The position numbers and the translations under genes were made by a program. 64,000 nt of DNA from assembly GCA_027605045.1 (NCBI GenBank), contig JAQFWX010000066.1, forward strand, positions 1 through 64,000, in the 5' to 3' direction. The notes under the pieces are model-generated. The model worked only from the letters and a program-made list of their open reading frames with translations, had not been told where the DNA came from and searched no databases. The stretch is from Phallus indusiatus. Taxonomy: Eukaryota; Basidiomycota; Agaricomycetes; Phallales; Phallaceae. Positions 11,601 through 25,138 of the stretch are shown here, in pieces; position 1 is the first letter of the stretch; each line of letters starts with the position of its first letter.

Positions 11601-14379
11601 GGGTCTTTCAAATTAGACTGTTTCATCCTTTTTTTTTGTGATCTATTGGTTCTTTAACTTTTATTATTTCCATTCAATCACCCATCCATTGCACATATAT
11701 GCCAAGAATGGCTTTTTTTTTCGCGTTGGTCTGATTTTCTTCTCACTGTTTTACTCTCAATTTTCTCTTCATTTTTATTATCTTTCTTTTAAATTGTAAT
11801 ATTAGCTGAAGGGTGTAGTCAAATATCTACGACCGCGAATGACTGTCGGCTACCTCGGACTCTCCGCTGTCCGTCGCTGTTTACTGGCCGGCCAATAGGA
11901 GATCAGATCTAACCTGGCTTTCGCATGAAACTTCGGACAAAGGCAAAATTAAGCAGAAATGTATTAGTCGTAATCACTATGTATTGGTCCTCTGATGCAT
12001 ATGAATATGACGTTTTTTACTTCCGCGGAATAACGGAAAGGAGTTTTGAAATTACAGATATCTAAACAAGTTGCGGCTCAATTGCTCGGACTCGAGTACT
12101 GACTATGCTAGACAATCACAGCCGGTGAGGATTTCAATTTCAATAGTTGTCAAATAACAATCGTTGAGATTTATTCAGCTGAAACTCAGCCGCGAATTCT
12201 CGGGCATTTTTCGCCTTGTCGCTGCGCGGAGGCTTTTGGGCGTTTCTTTCATCTATTCTTTTTGGAAGTTTTTTTACGCATGGAAAAATCTTTCTCCTTT
12301 TTTGCTGGGAGCAAATATGAAAATGGGTGTAATGGAACATGGAAAGTCACTAGTCAACTACAAACATAAGTACCTCAACAAGACAAGTTGACAGCTCCGA
12401 TAGCCACGTATATTGCGCTATATGATATGAAACTAAAACTAACACATGCTATACTCAATTTAGCAGGACTGACAGAGGTTTAGTTTCAAACCTGCCAAAG
12501 CTGAAATTGGCGCGGAAATCGCTTGCCAATGAAGGTCATACATATATGAGATACACATAAATTTATCCCGTGCTTTACCTTAAGAAGATGATGAATTCCC
12601 GGGTTCCGACATGTGTACTTTACTCTGTCAAATCTTTTATCGATGCGGTGGTTCTCTCAGACCATTGTTGTGGGTTACTTAAGCGCGTGGCGGGTGGGCT
12701 TCCAATTAAAGTAATGGGACAGCATTTGCAAAGCACGTTATGCAAACGCATGTGCGTCGATAACATCCAAGCATTTTCGACTTATCATACTTTTTCTCGA
12801 TTGATTAGTGCTGTCAAACTCTCTTTAGTTTGCAGGACTTGAGTTAAGAGACTGTCGGCTATCGACATAGTGCCGAGCGCTGTCACCTCGTCGCTACTCC
12901 GCTCGGACATTAACGAAGCCGAAGCCCGTCATCCTTCCTTTGGCGAAAGAACCGCTCATCATGAACTTCGTCTTCTTTTAAAACGTACCATGAGCGTATA
13001 TTATAAGTATGTATATGTTATATATGTGGTTTAGCCATTTTTAATATTATCCATATGTCGCCAAACAGACCTCTATCCATGAGCATATGTATATCCAAAA
13101 TCATCTAGTTAAATACGAATCGGTACAAATCATCACACTTAGTAGATCCCTGAGTATGATATCCCGGATCAAGTGAAAGCTTGGTATACTTATTATGACC
13201 TCACAAACGGATCGCTGTGTATATTGACTGAATAGCACGTTCATCTCACGGACCACTTTCCAGTAACAATAATGGTCTGCCATACACCAATAGCATGTGC
13301 CTGAAATACACGCATTGATGATGGGTTGATCTGTCTAAGCTTCGATTGAGTTTCTATCATGAATGCATCAATGCCGAGGACTTAAGCTGCAGCTGCAACA
13401 CTTAGTCGTACCCCTTATGGGCCGAACGTGCATACCGCGGAACAGCAATGTATCAGTTGAGAAAAACCACGAAGCTTCAATTTTCCTTGTGGATGCAAAC
13501 CATAATATATAGCTATTTTGGCTAAGTCTGGCCGATCAATAGCAAATACAGAATGATAGCTTAATGAGCTGCTTTGATCGCCTGTGAGAACAGGGTCTTG
13601 ACAATGAGATATACATAGTGGCAGATTTTTGTTTCGGCACAATAACGAATTGTCAGAATCAGATATGTCGATCGGCTATATTTTACATAACTTGCAAACC
13701 TACACTGTTACGACAGACGAGACACTTCTCTAATGAAGTGGTGTAATTGCTATTTCGAGTCAATTGGTAGAAGGGCCGTTTTCGGGACGTCGGGAACATT
13801 TGACGTTGTGTCCACAACTTGATGCAATGACAGGCATCCGCACCGTAAAATGAGAACGAGTGATGTGATATTGTTAATATTTGAGACGTCCGCACGAGAT
13901 GGACTTGCAATGAAATGGAACGGATGTCGTAATTTCACCATTACGGGCTACTCAACTTGACACCATAGGAAGCGAAGAGACTGCCTTCACGAAGCTCTGA
14001 GAAGACCTGGCGGTTTGGAGAAAATAAAACGCTACAGTCTTCCCCGTCATAGGCGTCTTTGAGGCTCAAAAGTGTTCATTCTTCCCAAGTAATTCAGTGA
14101 GATTACGAACACGTGCTCAACTACACACGCATTAAGACTACTGACGCTATGACAAATAACCGACGATTACATTCTTCTTCCATAATAACAAACTGACCAC
14201 TTCGCAATACACAATTACAGTAGACGATGTCGTAGTAGTAAGCGCACGAAGTCGTTCGGCCGCTTCGGCGGTACCGGTAAACATTCAAGCAGCTCTGTAT
14301 CAGAAATAAAACGATGACTAAATTTCTGAACTGTCACTGCTTAATAACACTCATGTTCGGAATGCAGGACAGTTAAAGT
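11601..14379. other. Intergenic, no gene recognised
   Basis: About 2.8 kb. It begins with the T-rich 3' region of the C2H2 gene. ORFs at 12164-12391, 12570-12842 and 13101-13941 have no motif, no usable splicing and conflicting strands, so they are not called. Nothing tRNA-like was seen. Confidence 0.5.
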
Positions 14380-15503
14380 TTATAAAGACTGAGCGCCTTC
14401 ACAGATTCTTCGACTATCAGTCACGAATCCATAAGCCTGAAAGCACGATATGCAAAGTTATAAACAAACAGATTGTGCTTTTTTCACTCACACCTTCACC
14501 ATTGTACAACACGTTCGATAATCCCCCCTCAGGGGATCCTGTAGCCGTGGCGTCCTTAACGATGATGACATCATAGCCATTGAAATATGCATCAACCAGT
14601 GTTCCCAAAACGCACTACGAAGGATGGCCAACAGATATAGCCAAAATAAAGGACTCGTTAGGATTAAACAGACGCAACTTGATCGGTATTGACACCTGCA
14701 AAAAACAGCGTTTTAATTCCTTCTTCTTTCAAATATAGGTCCAGAAAGGTGCCGGATCCCCATAGACCACCCATCCTGAAAAAATGGAGCCTGATTAATT
14801 AAATTAATCCTAGACTCAATTCTTGTACCTGTTCTTATGAATCCAGATATCCGAACCACAGTCCTTCCCTTTCAACCATTCGTCCTGAAGAGGTCCGTAA
14901 AGTTGAGCATTCAAGGAGCCGCGTACGAGTAGGGGTCCCCAGTTTCCACCCATATCAGAACCAAATCCTCCAGAAACGCTCTTTGTGAAAGAACGTGCGA
15001 GAGCAGGTGGAAGTGTCGTTACTTCTGTTGGTGTCAAGCCCCAATTCCTTTGAGAAACGATTGAATCAGGTACTAGACAGTGTTTACAACACTTACAACC
15101 AGACGACTCGACCACCTTTCTGCCGTAATGCATTAGCAGTATCAATAACTGGCTGGACACAAGCTAGACCGGTGGGATGATCTCGAAGCTCGGGATGGAG
15201 GAAAAAGCTGTCATCTGTGAAAATCAGCAAAAATTACTTTGCATGATGCACCTACTTCTGCATATCTATAACTACAAAAGCTGTTTGTCTCGTATTGATG
15301 CGAATAACTCTATCTCCTTCGACGGAAATGTCCAATTGATCTTCCACCTTGGCTGGTTCATCGGCGTGCCCCAAACTGGAAGTATTGAAGTTTGCCCTCG
15401 TTGTGTCTATCAAGCCGGAAGGATATTCAACCCAGAAGTTTCCGTCCTTGACGCTTCCATAAACCTGAGGCTGCGTAACTCGAGGTCGCAACGGTCTTAC
15501 CAT
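14380..15503 (-). CDS. Isochorismatase-like cysteine hydrolase
   Basis: Member of the isochorismatase/nicotinamidase-like hydrolase fold. Spliced exons give VVIDMQNFFLHPELRDHPTG (catalytic Asp), then RVVWLNWGL, then DIWIHKNRMGGLWGSGTF (catalytic Lys), GVNTDQCVLGTLVDAY (nucleophile Cys), and the end AYGFVTDSRRICEGAQSL. The Asp-Lys-Cys triad is complete. Six exons, all in phase; one donor is the weaker GTTGCG form. The stop TAA lies at 14380-14382. The substrate is unknown; fungal paralogues act on diverse amides and have been proposed to take isochorismate. The start at 15503 (MVRPLRPRV) is preferred; an upstream in-frame Met at 15596 would add 31 residues (MIHSFPTFLW) that could be a targeting peptide or leader. 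Confidence 0.85.
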
Positions 15504-16093
15504 GGTGGTTTGGTGATGATTTGTCTCAAGCCCTCGTGTGAAGACCTTCCGCCGAGTCGCAACTAACCATAGGAACGTGGGAAAAGAGTGAATCAAGAGT
15601 TAAGAGTGATTGCAATGCACCATGATTGCAGTTAAATAATGTCTAATTACAGTTCTCAAAGTTCTTCATAAATGTCGAAGACTTCGTGCCATCCGTCTTG
15701 ATCCGTCAGCACAAAATTCATCATGGATTGATACATCGTGATATATCGGTAATGTGTAGATAACCTTTCAATACAAATCGAATATTTGACCACAATTGAT
15801 CACATAATGTGAGTTTTTCGCTGTCGGTATCCCTGAGAACGGGACGCACCTTTAATACTTCTTTTCCCCACTCATTTCTCTACTTAGACCTGAGCCTGGA
15901 TAGGCTGGACTAGACTGGACCAAAAAACGAGCTGTTGTGACATGTGATGTGACATGTAACAGGTTCTGATTAGATGGAGCATCATGAGCATGGCTGCTTT
16001 ATGACTCCAGCCGATTTTCCGTCTGATGTCATAGCTCCATGCTATGGCAATAAAGGTAGCTGAAGAAAAAAAACGGGACTGGGTTCATCGCAC
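15504..16093. other. Divergent promoter region
   Basis: About 590 bp between the isochorismatase gene (-) and the Zn2Cys6 factor (+). It must hold both promoters. I see no ORF or repeat worth naming; short AT-rich patches occur, but no motif is clear enough to call. Confidence 0.45.
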
Positions 16094-19000
16094 ATGAGTT
16101 CAATCTTTATTTCACCTCATGATTATACCTACGATGTTTCTGATGAGGAGGCATCCCGGTCTTTCTCACTACTGAGTAAACGGAAGAGAAGTTCCAGAGG
16201 TATATCGAGGTTTTTACCAAAGGTTGGAAAATTTCATTCAGACATTCTTAGCTTGCGATCAGTGCAGAAATACTAAGTCAAGATGCCAAAGAGCGGAAGA
16301 TGGTAGTCTCAGTTCCTGTGCTAATTGTTTCAAAGCAGGCATAGGTAAGCTTCTTGTGGAATCGTATTTTTCTCTGTCTTAAATTGATTGGATTAGAATG
16401 TACCTTCTTAGGTAAAATAGCCGGTCTATAGGGGAAATGACTTTTCTCATTTCATTTATAAACATAGGCCCTAATCGCAAGCGAGGACCACCAAAAGGGT
16501 CCGTTCCATATTTCATCTTAATTCTGCATAGACTGTCATTTATTCGCGCATAACAGATATATCGTAGATTTAGAGCACCAGGTGCACAAACTCAAAGCCC
16601 TATTGGGCATCATTCTATCATCAGCACACCCCGGAGTGCAATCGTTGCTTCAGGGTTTATCCGAAGATCGCCTAGCACGAGAAATTGTTACCGAAGTCGA
16701 AAATGGTCCTTTCGGGCCATCTGGCAGACTACATGACTCATATACACCCGGTCAACATACCTTCGTTTCTTCGCGAGATCGTCGAGAACAACGTATAATT
16801 GGGGGTTACGATGGTAAGGTATTCAGACTTCTATTATTCAAGTACCTGACATACGTTTCTCAAAGAACTTGATCCATCATTACCTAGTTATCAATGGCAA
16901 AATAGATTGATCATGGAGCTCAATTCCCGTTTACGGTCTGGGTCGGAGCTAGAGTTCTCAATGCGGGTGCACAGAACAAAATCAATGATTTTGAACACCA
17001 ACCCTTATACGCGTTCACTCCTGAAAAATACTCCAGCCCCCAAGCCGCAGGGCTGGCGTTACCACCCGTTGTGAATCCTCTTCCAAATCTCGGTTTGTAT
17101 TCACTCGCGTCGAAGCGTCCCGATGAAGCAGCTACAATTTGGATGACGCTGTACAACACCTCACCACCCAGCTCTCGTGAGTGTGATATATTATTACTTA
17201 TTCGACATCATCAAACCTCCTTAATTAGCTAAGGAGAGTGATTATGAGTCTGACGATCCGGCTGACGCTGTGGGCCAGCTATCGTTGAATGAAAAGGAAG
17301 AGGTCAAACTCTATTGTTGAGTTTAATATGTCTATGCTCACATTCTTTAAGGTCGGATTTCTTGGCAAGACGAGTGGCATGCATCTACTAGCTAAACCAG
17401 GTAGAACGGACAACCTTCGTAACGGGGGTATATGGTAATGAGCATGCTTTCCATTATATGATTGGCGTGGTGACGACTGCTATAATAGGCACCTCCCTCA
17501 GTCACGGTATTGGCCGGTATCTGAACGTGGCGGGGCAATGATCGAAGAAGACCTGGGTTTAAGTATCCAATTACCACCGGAGCATATACAGAATAGTCTT
17601 CTTTCTCTTTATTGGACATACGTTCAGGTAAATCTCGAAAATTCTATCGCCACTTTTGCTTTTAATTGTCGTGCTCATTAGCCGATACTTCCCATCATTG
17701 ATAAAGAGAGTTTCCTGGAACAATATCGGCCTAAGTAAGTCCGCGTGAAATAAGATATCTATTCCTAATAGTCTTAATTAGCGGATCCCATAAAATACCA
17801 CGGCTCCTTCTACTTTCCATGTTCACAATTGCTACCCGTTACACTAACTATTATCCGCCACCGTCGAAAGGTACAATGTGGGCCGCCGGATGCGACATCT
17901 TGGACCAAGCAAAGTATATTCTTAGTAGGCGATTCATACTAACCCCAAAATCAATATTGATCCATTGACTTTTCAAGATTGGGTATATGATTCCCCCCGA
18001 CCATCAACTTGCCAAGCCCTGGTTTTGTTGGCATATCGAGAGTTTGGCGTAGGTAAGTTTGTGGACGAAATGGACTATCCTATAGCTACTCATCGGGTCA
18101 TATTCAGGAGCTATCTCACAGGCATGGCTTTATATGGGAATGGCTATTCGGATGGTCAGTTCAGGTTAAGTCGGTTCAGTAATGGTTCTGATCACATTCT
18201 TCCTTTACTAGGCTACCGATTTGGGAATGCACCGGTCCTCAGACCGGTGGAGACTTGGTGAAGAAACCATATTCTCGGAAGTAGAAACATCTTTGCGGAA
18301 GAGAATTTGGCATTGCTGTGTTTTGTTGGACAGGTACTATTCAATTATTCTTATGTATCAAACAAGAAGCGTCCCTTACGAACACTATAAGATTAATGGC
18401 ATTCATCATGGGTACACGTGCATTGCAATTACAGGGTTTTCATTTCTCAATTGCATTGAACAGGTCGCCCTATGTGTATCCGAGAGCGAGACTATGACGC
18501 TCAATTGCCCGATCTAGATAGGGTAATGTCCCGTATCGAACCTTTTTTTATGTGACTGAATCTGTTGTTAGAGTGAAGAGACTGAACTCTGGTCTCCTCA
18601 GAACATACACAGCCCTCCGAATTCAGATACCCGACGATTGTGCCACAGTCTCTCCACGCTACACGCCACTTCTTCGCTTTGTGAATGCTCCCGATAACCG
18701 AAAGATGCTATCCTTAACTGATCTTAAACCCTATAGCTTCAATCTTAGCTCTCGTGGTCGACACAATATACGCGTGCCGATCCGGAATGAGTCTTAGCGT
18801 TCGGCATGTTGAATCATTTAAGATTTCGGCGCATTTGCAAACTTGGTACGACCAGTTACCTCAACACCTGAAATATTCCGAAGGAGAGAATCCAGTTCCT
18901 TCACCGCAAATTCTTACTTTGCATATGATGTACTGGTGTGTTATGTTGCTCGCTCATCGTCCATTGTAAGTACTTTGAGGTATGAGTCCCGTATGATATA

Positions 19001-19918
19001 CTGACGTTTCGATGCCATCAGTATCAGGTGTAATACTAGGTATGGTTGTCTCACACGAATACAACCACCACTTCAAGTTAAACTTTATTCAGTAAAGACA
19101 CAGATGGCGAATTAATTCACATGTCCAAACAATCACTAGTGCATAGTCAAAACGCAGCGTCAAAGATATCGGATCTAGGTAAGGGCTCAATGGGGATTTA
19201 AATTTCGGCTTCCATTCAAAAAAGTATCTCAGTTGCACTTTACCGTACTACCTGGGACCTATCATATGCGAATGCCTATCTTGGTTGGCTAATTTTAAGT
19301 TCAGGGTGCGCATGGGTTTTATTTGCAATTCGGCACCTTGCTTGATCAATCTTGTTTCACAACAGAATAATGCACGTGGCTACTCGTGAGTTTAATTGAG
19401 TGTGTCAGGATATCAGTATCCGAACTGAGATGTTGCAGTCGCAATGAAGCTGGAAAATCAACTGAAAGCGCGAGAGGGATTACAACATTGCTTGGATGCA
19501 TTAAATGAGATGAAGGTGCCGTGGATTTTATTAATACACCCGAAGAGAACTAAATCTACTGAGTTAGATCGTCTGGCCTAGTTCAGAACGGGCATTGCAG
19601 TTGCTTCGCGGGACCGAAGTTGATGACGGTACAAACAAAGAGATGTCTCATATATCGGGCACAGACGACGGGAAATTTCGGTACAAAGACGAGCCGTATT
19701 CCAATACAGAGTCTAGCATTATTCAAAATATGCCGGCTATACCTACTACTCAACCCCCGGACTTTGCGTCACTGTTTGCATCCATGAATCCGGAAGCTCC
19801 AGTTCCTACGGAGTTGTTATATTTTCCAGGATACGAACACTGGCCTCCTGAATCATTAGCTTTCCAGTCCATACCACATTATGATTATGATCATAACCGA
19901 GGCTCGCGAACAAGGTGA
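16094..19918 (+). CDS. Zn(II)2Cys6 transcription factor with Fungal_trans domain
   Basis: Fungal-specific nuclear regulator. After an N-terminal exon (MSSIFISPHDY to KRKRSSR), an intron at 16200-16251 leads to ACDQCRNTKSRCQ and SSCANCFKAGI. The sixth zinc-binding Cys sits on a 15-nt microexon (16397-16411) giving ECTFL, followed by GPNRKRGPPKGYIVDLE and a short coiled coil (HQVHKLKALLG). The Fungal_trans region follows, with PILPIIDKESFLEQYRP, LLSMFTIATRYTNYYPPPSK, AWLYMGMAIRM, ATDLGMHRSSDRW and KRIWHCCVLLDR, then a divergent C-terminal half ending RGSRTR. About 18 introns are implied; middle exon borders (18300-18600 and 19000-19590) are approximate. Spacing C-x2-C-x6-C-x10-C-x2-C is as in the Gal4 class. 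The regulated pathway is not evident; the isochorismatase gene is divergently placed next to it. Confidence 0.85.
16397..16411 (+). other. 15-nt microexon inside the Zn2Cys6 domain
   Basis: Bounded by AG at 16395-16396 and GT at 16412-16413. It joins phase-1 exons to complete Glu, then Cys-Thr-Phe-Leu, then Gly. Without it the binuclear cluster lacks its sixth Cys. The flanking introns are 52 and 56 nt. Confidence 0.85.
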
Positions 19919-20395
19919 TCCTCACACCCCCCCACATAAGTATATCCAAGATTTGGTTCCAGCTTGATCGCTGTTGTTAAAAATATCGGTACTATTATGT
20001 AACTAATTTACCCCATAAACACTTTAAATATGTATGTGTATGTATCAAATAGAATCAGGCTCGTTGCGAATTATTCAATCCTATTCTAACTATCCATTTT
20101 CTGTCCAATCGCTGGTATAGCGACAATATACATAACTTCTTCGGATCTAGGGGAATAGTGGCCTCTTTCTGATATCGCATCATAAATGCTAAGAACGCTT
20201 TTTTTGGGAAAAAGGAAGACGCACTTGAATATAATCGTACAATTTTTTGGCGATCTTGCATAGAATCTCGAAACGACGGAGATTATTAATAGGACGGTCA
20301 AATTTTACTATTTTATGCTCCTGACTATTTTCCATCAATCCGGATGGAAAGGACCACTAATTGAGAGGCGATCAGTAAGAAAGAGAAGAGACCTA
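19919..20395. other. Convergent 3' intergenic region
   Basis: About 480 bp between the 3' ends of the Zn2Cys6 factor and the Ser/Pro-rich minus-strand gene. AT-rich; presumably holds both poly(A) regions. No ORF or repeat is supported. Confidence 0.45.
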
Positions 20396-22831
20396 CTAAG
20401 GAAAAAGACGTGCCTCGAGCAGAACAAAAAGCTCATTCATTCGATCATACTTTAAGAATGGCCTCGCCTCTGCATCTTCAAGGATTTCTGATACAGATTT
20501 AAATCCAAATTGAACCAGTTTTAGTTCTGCAAATGCGACTCCAGCGGTACGATCGGCGACACCTGTTGCACTCTTCGGAGCTATCCTGTTGAAAAAAATT
20601 TCCGGAAAATTTTCAGATTGATTGTTAGATGCGATTGATATAGAAGGGGTGTCTTTGGGAACACTGCTGGTAGTGGAAAGAGACATCGTGGGAGACCGAG
20701 GGGGATTCCCACACTGGGGAAGGTCCACAGTAGAAGAGGATGACGAAGGCGAAGAAGAGCCTACCCTCGTCTGATAGCTTATAGAAGGGCAAATAGGCCT
20801 GAAGTGATATTTCTTTGGCTGTCTTGATCCTTGCAAGCTTTTCGGGCGGCGAAGATGACTCTCTGGTGCCGGGGTGCCTTCTACGCCCTTCTTTTTATCT
20901 TGCCTCTGAAACGGTTTAACCAAAATTGGTTTGATTGGACGGGACCCGCCAAATGTCTCGGAGGGCGTTTTCGCAAAGCATCGGTTCAATTCTGACGCAT
21001 TCACGTCTTCGCTACTCTGGGAGTTATTGTTCAAGATATTGGAACCAGCTTCCGCATAGACTGTCCTGTCCACTGTTAAGTGCGGATTGGGAGAAGCAGG
21101 ATTGAGAGGAGTATGTGAAGCAGGTTCCGGAGGAATGAGAGTGGAGGGGACGGATTTGTGAAGGGGGTCGGAATTATCAGTGTTGTCGTTATTGGGCCAA
21201 GATCGATGACGGAGTGAACGAGAAATGGACACGATGGGACCTTCGCCTCCAACATCCATAACGCTTTCCCCGGGATTAAACTCGTGCCAGGGATGAGCTG
21301 AGCGACCATTCGATTCCGACAAGATTGTGCCCAGCTGTTGAGTTTGCAGATCCAGAAAGGGTGTGAAAGATTCGCGTTGAATGGTTTCACCACCTAACTC
21401 ATTTTGGCCTGAGGTCGGTCGTATTTTGGAAAAATGAGAAGATCAATATTAGACGAAGAAAAGGTTACGAATTATATTTATGAGTACTCACCTGTGTTAT
21501 TTCCAGTATGTAAGGCCAGATCAAGATAATCGGAAGTTCCTCGAGAGGACAAACCCACTAATTGAGATGTACTCCCCATCAGATTTTGGAAGCCGGGAAT
21601 GAATACGTCATTGTTGTAAAGGGTTAAGTTGCCAGTAACATATTCTGAATCATGGGTCACAGAATGACGGGAAAGTTTATCATGGGTAACTGAAGCGGGG
21701 AGAAGTCCAATAGGCGAGTGCATGCGAATCTTGGAACCATCGTTAGAAGATTATACATATATAAAGCGACGACCTACTTCTTCCATGTGATCGACAGCGA
21801 TGGAATTAACTGCGTATAGCAACAGTGGATTTGACATTCAATGAATTATCTACACAGGCGGGGAAAACACATACCATGAGCAACGTTTGTAGATGGGAGA
21901 GCACGATTATCGGCCGAAAAGTTTGTTCGCTGGAGTGTAAAGTTGGGCAAACCGTATGCGGTACCTTGCGGTGAGCTGTCTGGGTCTTGGCATTCGACAC
22001 TAGGCTTAAATATCTGGTCATAATAATCAGGCTGCAACGGTACTTGAATCCCTTGGGGATTTTCTAAACAAATGGTCGGAGACGAGCTAGACGTGAAGAA
22101 GGGCAGTGAGGCGGTCTGGAGGATGGACATAGATGTATCAGCCGAATCGGATCTGAGTCCTCCTGGGCTTATGTCGGAGAAAGGGTCCATGTAAGAAAAT
22201 GTGTCCTCAGACCCACTAGGAACTACGAGAGTTCGTTCTTCCTTCGGGTTATGCACAACCTGTGAAGCTTAAGGCTCAAAGACTGGAGAAGTCACGCCTA
22301 GCAACATTTTAATAACTTACCGCAGCTAGTCCTGACGAATCGTGAGATAAATAGCTTTCAAATGAATTTGAAGTTGCCAAGGAATCCATGTCATCAAAAT
22401 CTTCTACGTCGTTTGAACACCTAGGAGGCTCTTTGAATAAATTTACAAGCTGAACAGATGATTTTCCGTCGAGGGTCATGTACTTCAGATGACGACAGTC
22501 TGAGCGCTATCCAAAAACACCAATACTAGAAATATATATGAGCAAATTATCATAGAGCTCGAAATAAACGACTTGCCACTGAATAAGACTTATAAATGAT
22601 CGTGATGTGTGAGTACGTCCTGCGTTCAGTTCGTTTAAAGAAGAGAAAAAAGCTCCAGGCTATTCGAACGTATGGATGAGCTGGGTCTGGGGAGACGAGA
22701 GAAAATGGGCCAGTATCATTTATGAATGTTTTAAGTATGGAGATAAAGTTAAAGTTCAATTCCGTGTTTGGGTACAACAAAGGAATCGAGAATCTTCCTA
22801 GTAGACATTGAAGCGAATAATCAGTCTTCAT
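20396..22831 (-). CDS. Ser/Pro-rich orphan protein, multi-exon
   Basis: I do not recognise this gene. The last and longest exon (to 20396) encodes about 300 aa of low-complexity Ser/Pro/Thr sequence, then a compact, probably helical end (AELKLVQFGFKSVSEILED, ARPFLKYDRMNELFVLLEAR). Upstream exons near 21478-21723, 21846-22256 and 22320-22500 are also acidic and Ser-rich and join with usual GT-AG sites. The 5' end is uncertain: a frame beginning MKTDYSLQCLLGRF (22831) is preceded in frame by HEYKGLQWH after a plausible acceptor, so the true start may lie near 22.9 kb. The disordered composition with a short helical tail suggests a regulatory or scaffold protein, but that is inference only. Confidence 0.5.
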
Positions 22832-23757
22832 GTGCCACTGAAGACCTTTGTATTCGTGCTGAGAAAATGAAAAGGATCAATGATGTTCATTTATCTAATT
22901 GTTAGATGTACCTGCGCCCTCCAAGAATAATGGGATCCGTCGGATTACTCCAACTGGAACCGAACAAAAAAAACAAGGTCTGGCGTCACGCTAATGATGC
23001 CGGCCGGATAGATCTGCGTGGGACCGTCGCATACGTGGGTTACTCATAGGTTTCCCTACTGAATACTTCAAAAATTCGTGTGTACTTTTCTTGTTTCACT
23101 TTTTCTTTGCTTCCTATTTTGATGTTCACGAAACCAAATAATGGTATGTTTTATGAACCGGCGTTGCAGACCGGAAGACGAAGGGAGAAGTTAAGCTCGA
23201 AAGAAATTTGTATGAACAAAATAATTAGCCGGGTCTTAAGCTTAGAAGGAAGAGAATTGCTATATGGAGCATAAATCCGGTATCCTAGAAACGATAGACT
23301 GAATTGCGGTTCTTCAACATTACGGCAGGGGTTGGAGGTTCGAGGGAGTTGTCTTGTTGTCCGAGGAGAATAGGATTCAAAGCGAGGTTTTTGGCATGGT
23401 GGATAATCCGAACCTTCGTTTAGTTAATTTGGATAACAGTTTCCCCATCATTCTCCAACCAAACGCTGGAATTTAGAGTCTTCGAAACAATACAAGTTCC
23501 CTATGAACTATGAAAAGAGTCATTAGATGGCGACAAATACAAATAGTAATCGTTTTCATTTCAAGATACGTCAAATAAATTAAGTACACGGGGCAATGCG
23601 AAAACAACGCAAAAAGTATAAGTTAAAAATGACAACGAACAGCTTTAAACAGAGCAAGGCAAAAAAAACCGGACACGGAAGATTTGTGATGGCAAGAAGT
23701 GAATCTTGAAATACAAAGAATATCAAGAGAAAGTTCTTCATGCACCTACCTTGTACT
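22832..23757. other. Intergenic between two minus-strand genes
   Basis: Promoter and possibly first exon of the Ser/Pro-rich gene (22.83-23.0 kb), then the 3' flank of the single-pass membrane protein gene. An ORF at 23080-23274 (+) has no motif and is not called. Confidence 0.4.
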
Positions 23758-25138
23758 CTAGGGTGCAGGACGTCTGTGCCCGGCATCGTTTAAATGGTCC
23801 CAATCGTGTTCCCACTCGATGTCGCTTATATTGTTAACGGATTGTTCACTGCTTTCTGAATGGGGAAACGTGGGGGGAGAATTAGGTCCGCCATTAGCGG
23901 GCCCTTCCTCAGCTGATGACCCGATGGAAGAGGTGAAGGCGGAAGACGTAAGCGTGGTGGTGTTTGTTGTAAAAGAATCCTCGGAAACAGTATCGTCGCG
24001 AGTCCAGGCTATTATTTCCGGTGATGTTATTGGTTCATGTGGATCCCTCTCGTGGATATCGTCTCTTAGCAGTACCGAATGGGGAGGGTTCGACTCGCGT
24101 TCAAAGTCATGTTCGGAATCCCAACTAGACATGAGCGACCCCAAATCTATAACGGAAGGTGACGACGCTTCCCTTGAGATGTTTCCCCAGGGATTGTTTG
24201 AAGAAGAGTCAGGAATCAATGTGGGATTTGTTTGTGCCAGGAGAACGATCTGATGCCGGGGCGATATCGAGGGTGAAAGTACGACGGGGGATTCTACACC
24301 GAGAATATGTGCATCAGAGAATGGAGAGAAAGTGTTGGAGCTAGGACTTGATAATAGTTCACGTTCGGTTTTCTGTTCAATAGACGATTCCAGCGCGTGG
24401 CCATCTTTGGGCAAGAGTGAATGCAAGTCCAGGAAAGGATTTAAGGGGGTAAGAACCGTCGCTGTCGGCTCGGAGGGGGTACACAGCTCTATTGCATCAT
24501 GCGAATGTGTCTAGAACGAGATGGATAATATTCAGTGATATTTCTGAACAAGGAATTTGAAAATCCTCTGACATCTTCTAAATCTACTAGCGGACCAATG
24601 TTTCTCTGTCTGAGCTGTTGATCTTGATGCGTTACAGTGTTTCCCAGAGACCTTGACATGGAAGGTAATACAGTCGTCGCAACAGCAGTGGCAGCAGCAA
24701 CTTCCGTTTTATCTTGAGATCTTATTTCGCTGTTTGATTTGAAAAGTCCTTTCAGCTCAAGATCGGTCTCGTTCTCGTTCTCGTCATCGTCATCACTATC
24801 ACCATCACTAGCGAAGTGAAACGGCTGCGCCCTAGTACCCTCTCGTGATGTACGTTTCTTCAGATAATAAGCTCGAGCTTGTTGCTTCCATTCATCGAAT
24901 TTTCCGTTCAGATGGGGTTCGTATACGAACTAGATGGTGGGCCAAGAAAAGGGGTGTAATCGGATGCAACGCCACAGACCAGCAAACGAAGCGGCAGGGT
25001 TGGAAGGTCGAATTAAAGCGCATCGGTGAATAATATGTCCTTGAGATAAAACCGTATTCATACCTCTTTCAGTGCATAGGCTGCCGCTGCTGCTCCAACA
25101 ACTGCAACGATGATATAAACTGCGACTGGTGCGGGCAT
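23758..25138 (-). CDS. N-terminal single-pass membrane protein, hypothetical
   Basis: Function unknown. Exon 1 encodes MPAPVAVYIIVAVVGAAAAA, one hydrophobic helix starting at residue 4, then YALKE at the splice site. Exon 2 gives FVYEPHLNGKFDEWKQQARA, a basic YYLKKR patch, then an Asp/Glu stretch and a disordered region. The last exon (to 23758) is about 220 aa, Ser/Pro/acidic, ending EWEHDWDHLNDAGHRRPAP. The architecture (short luminal end, one TM, helical basic neck, long disordered cytosolic tail) fits a tail-out membrane protein. The start ATG (25136-25138) is the only Met ahead of the helix. Three exons at least; no frame break seen. Confidence 0.65.

Noticed and set aside
14380..19918. 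A biosynthetic gene cluster formed by the isochorismatase-like hydrolase and the adjacent Zn2Cys6 factor
   Set aside because: No core synthase, transporter or P450 lies beside them; adjacency of two genes is not enough.
23819..24253. Plus-strand ORF of 144 codons
   Set aside because: Shadow of the last exon of the minus-strand membrane protein gene, which splices properly to its upstream exons.
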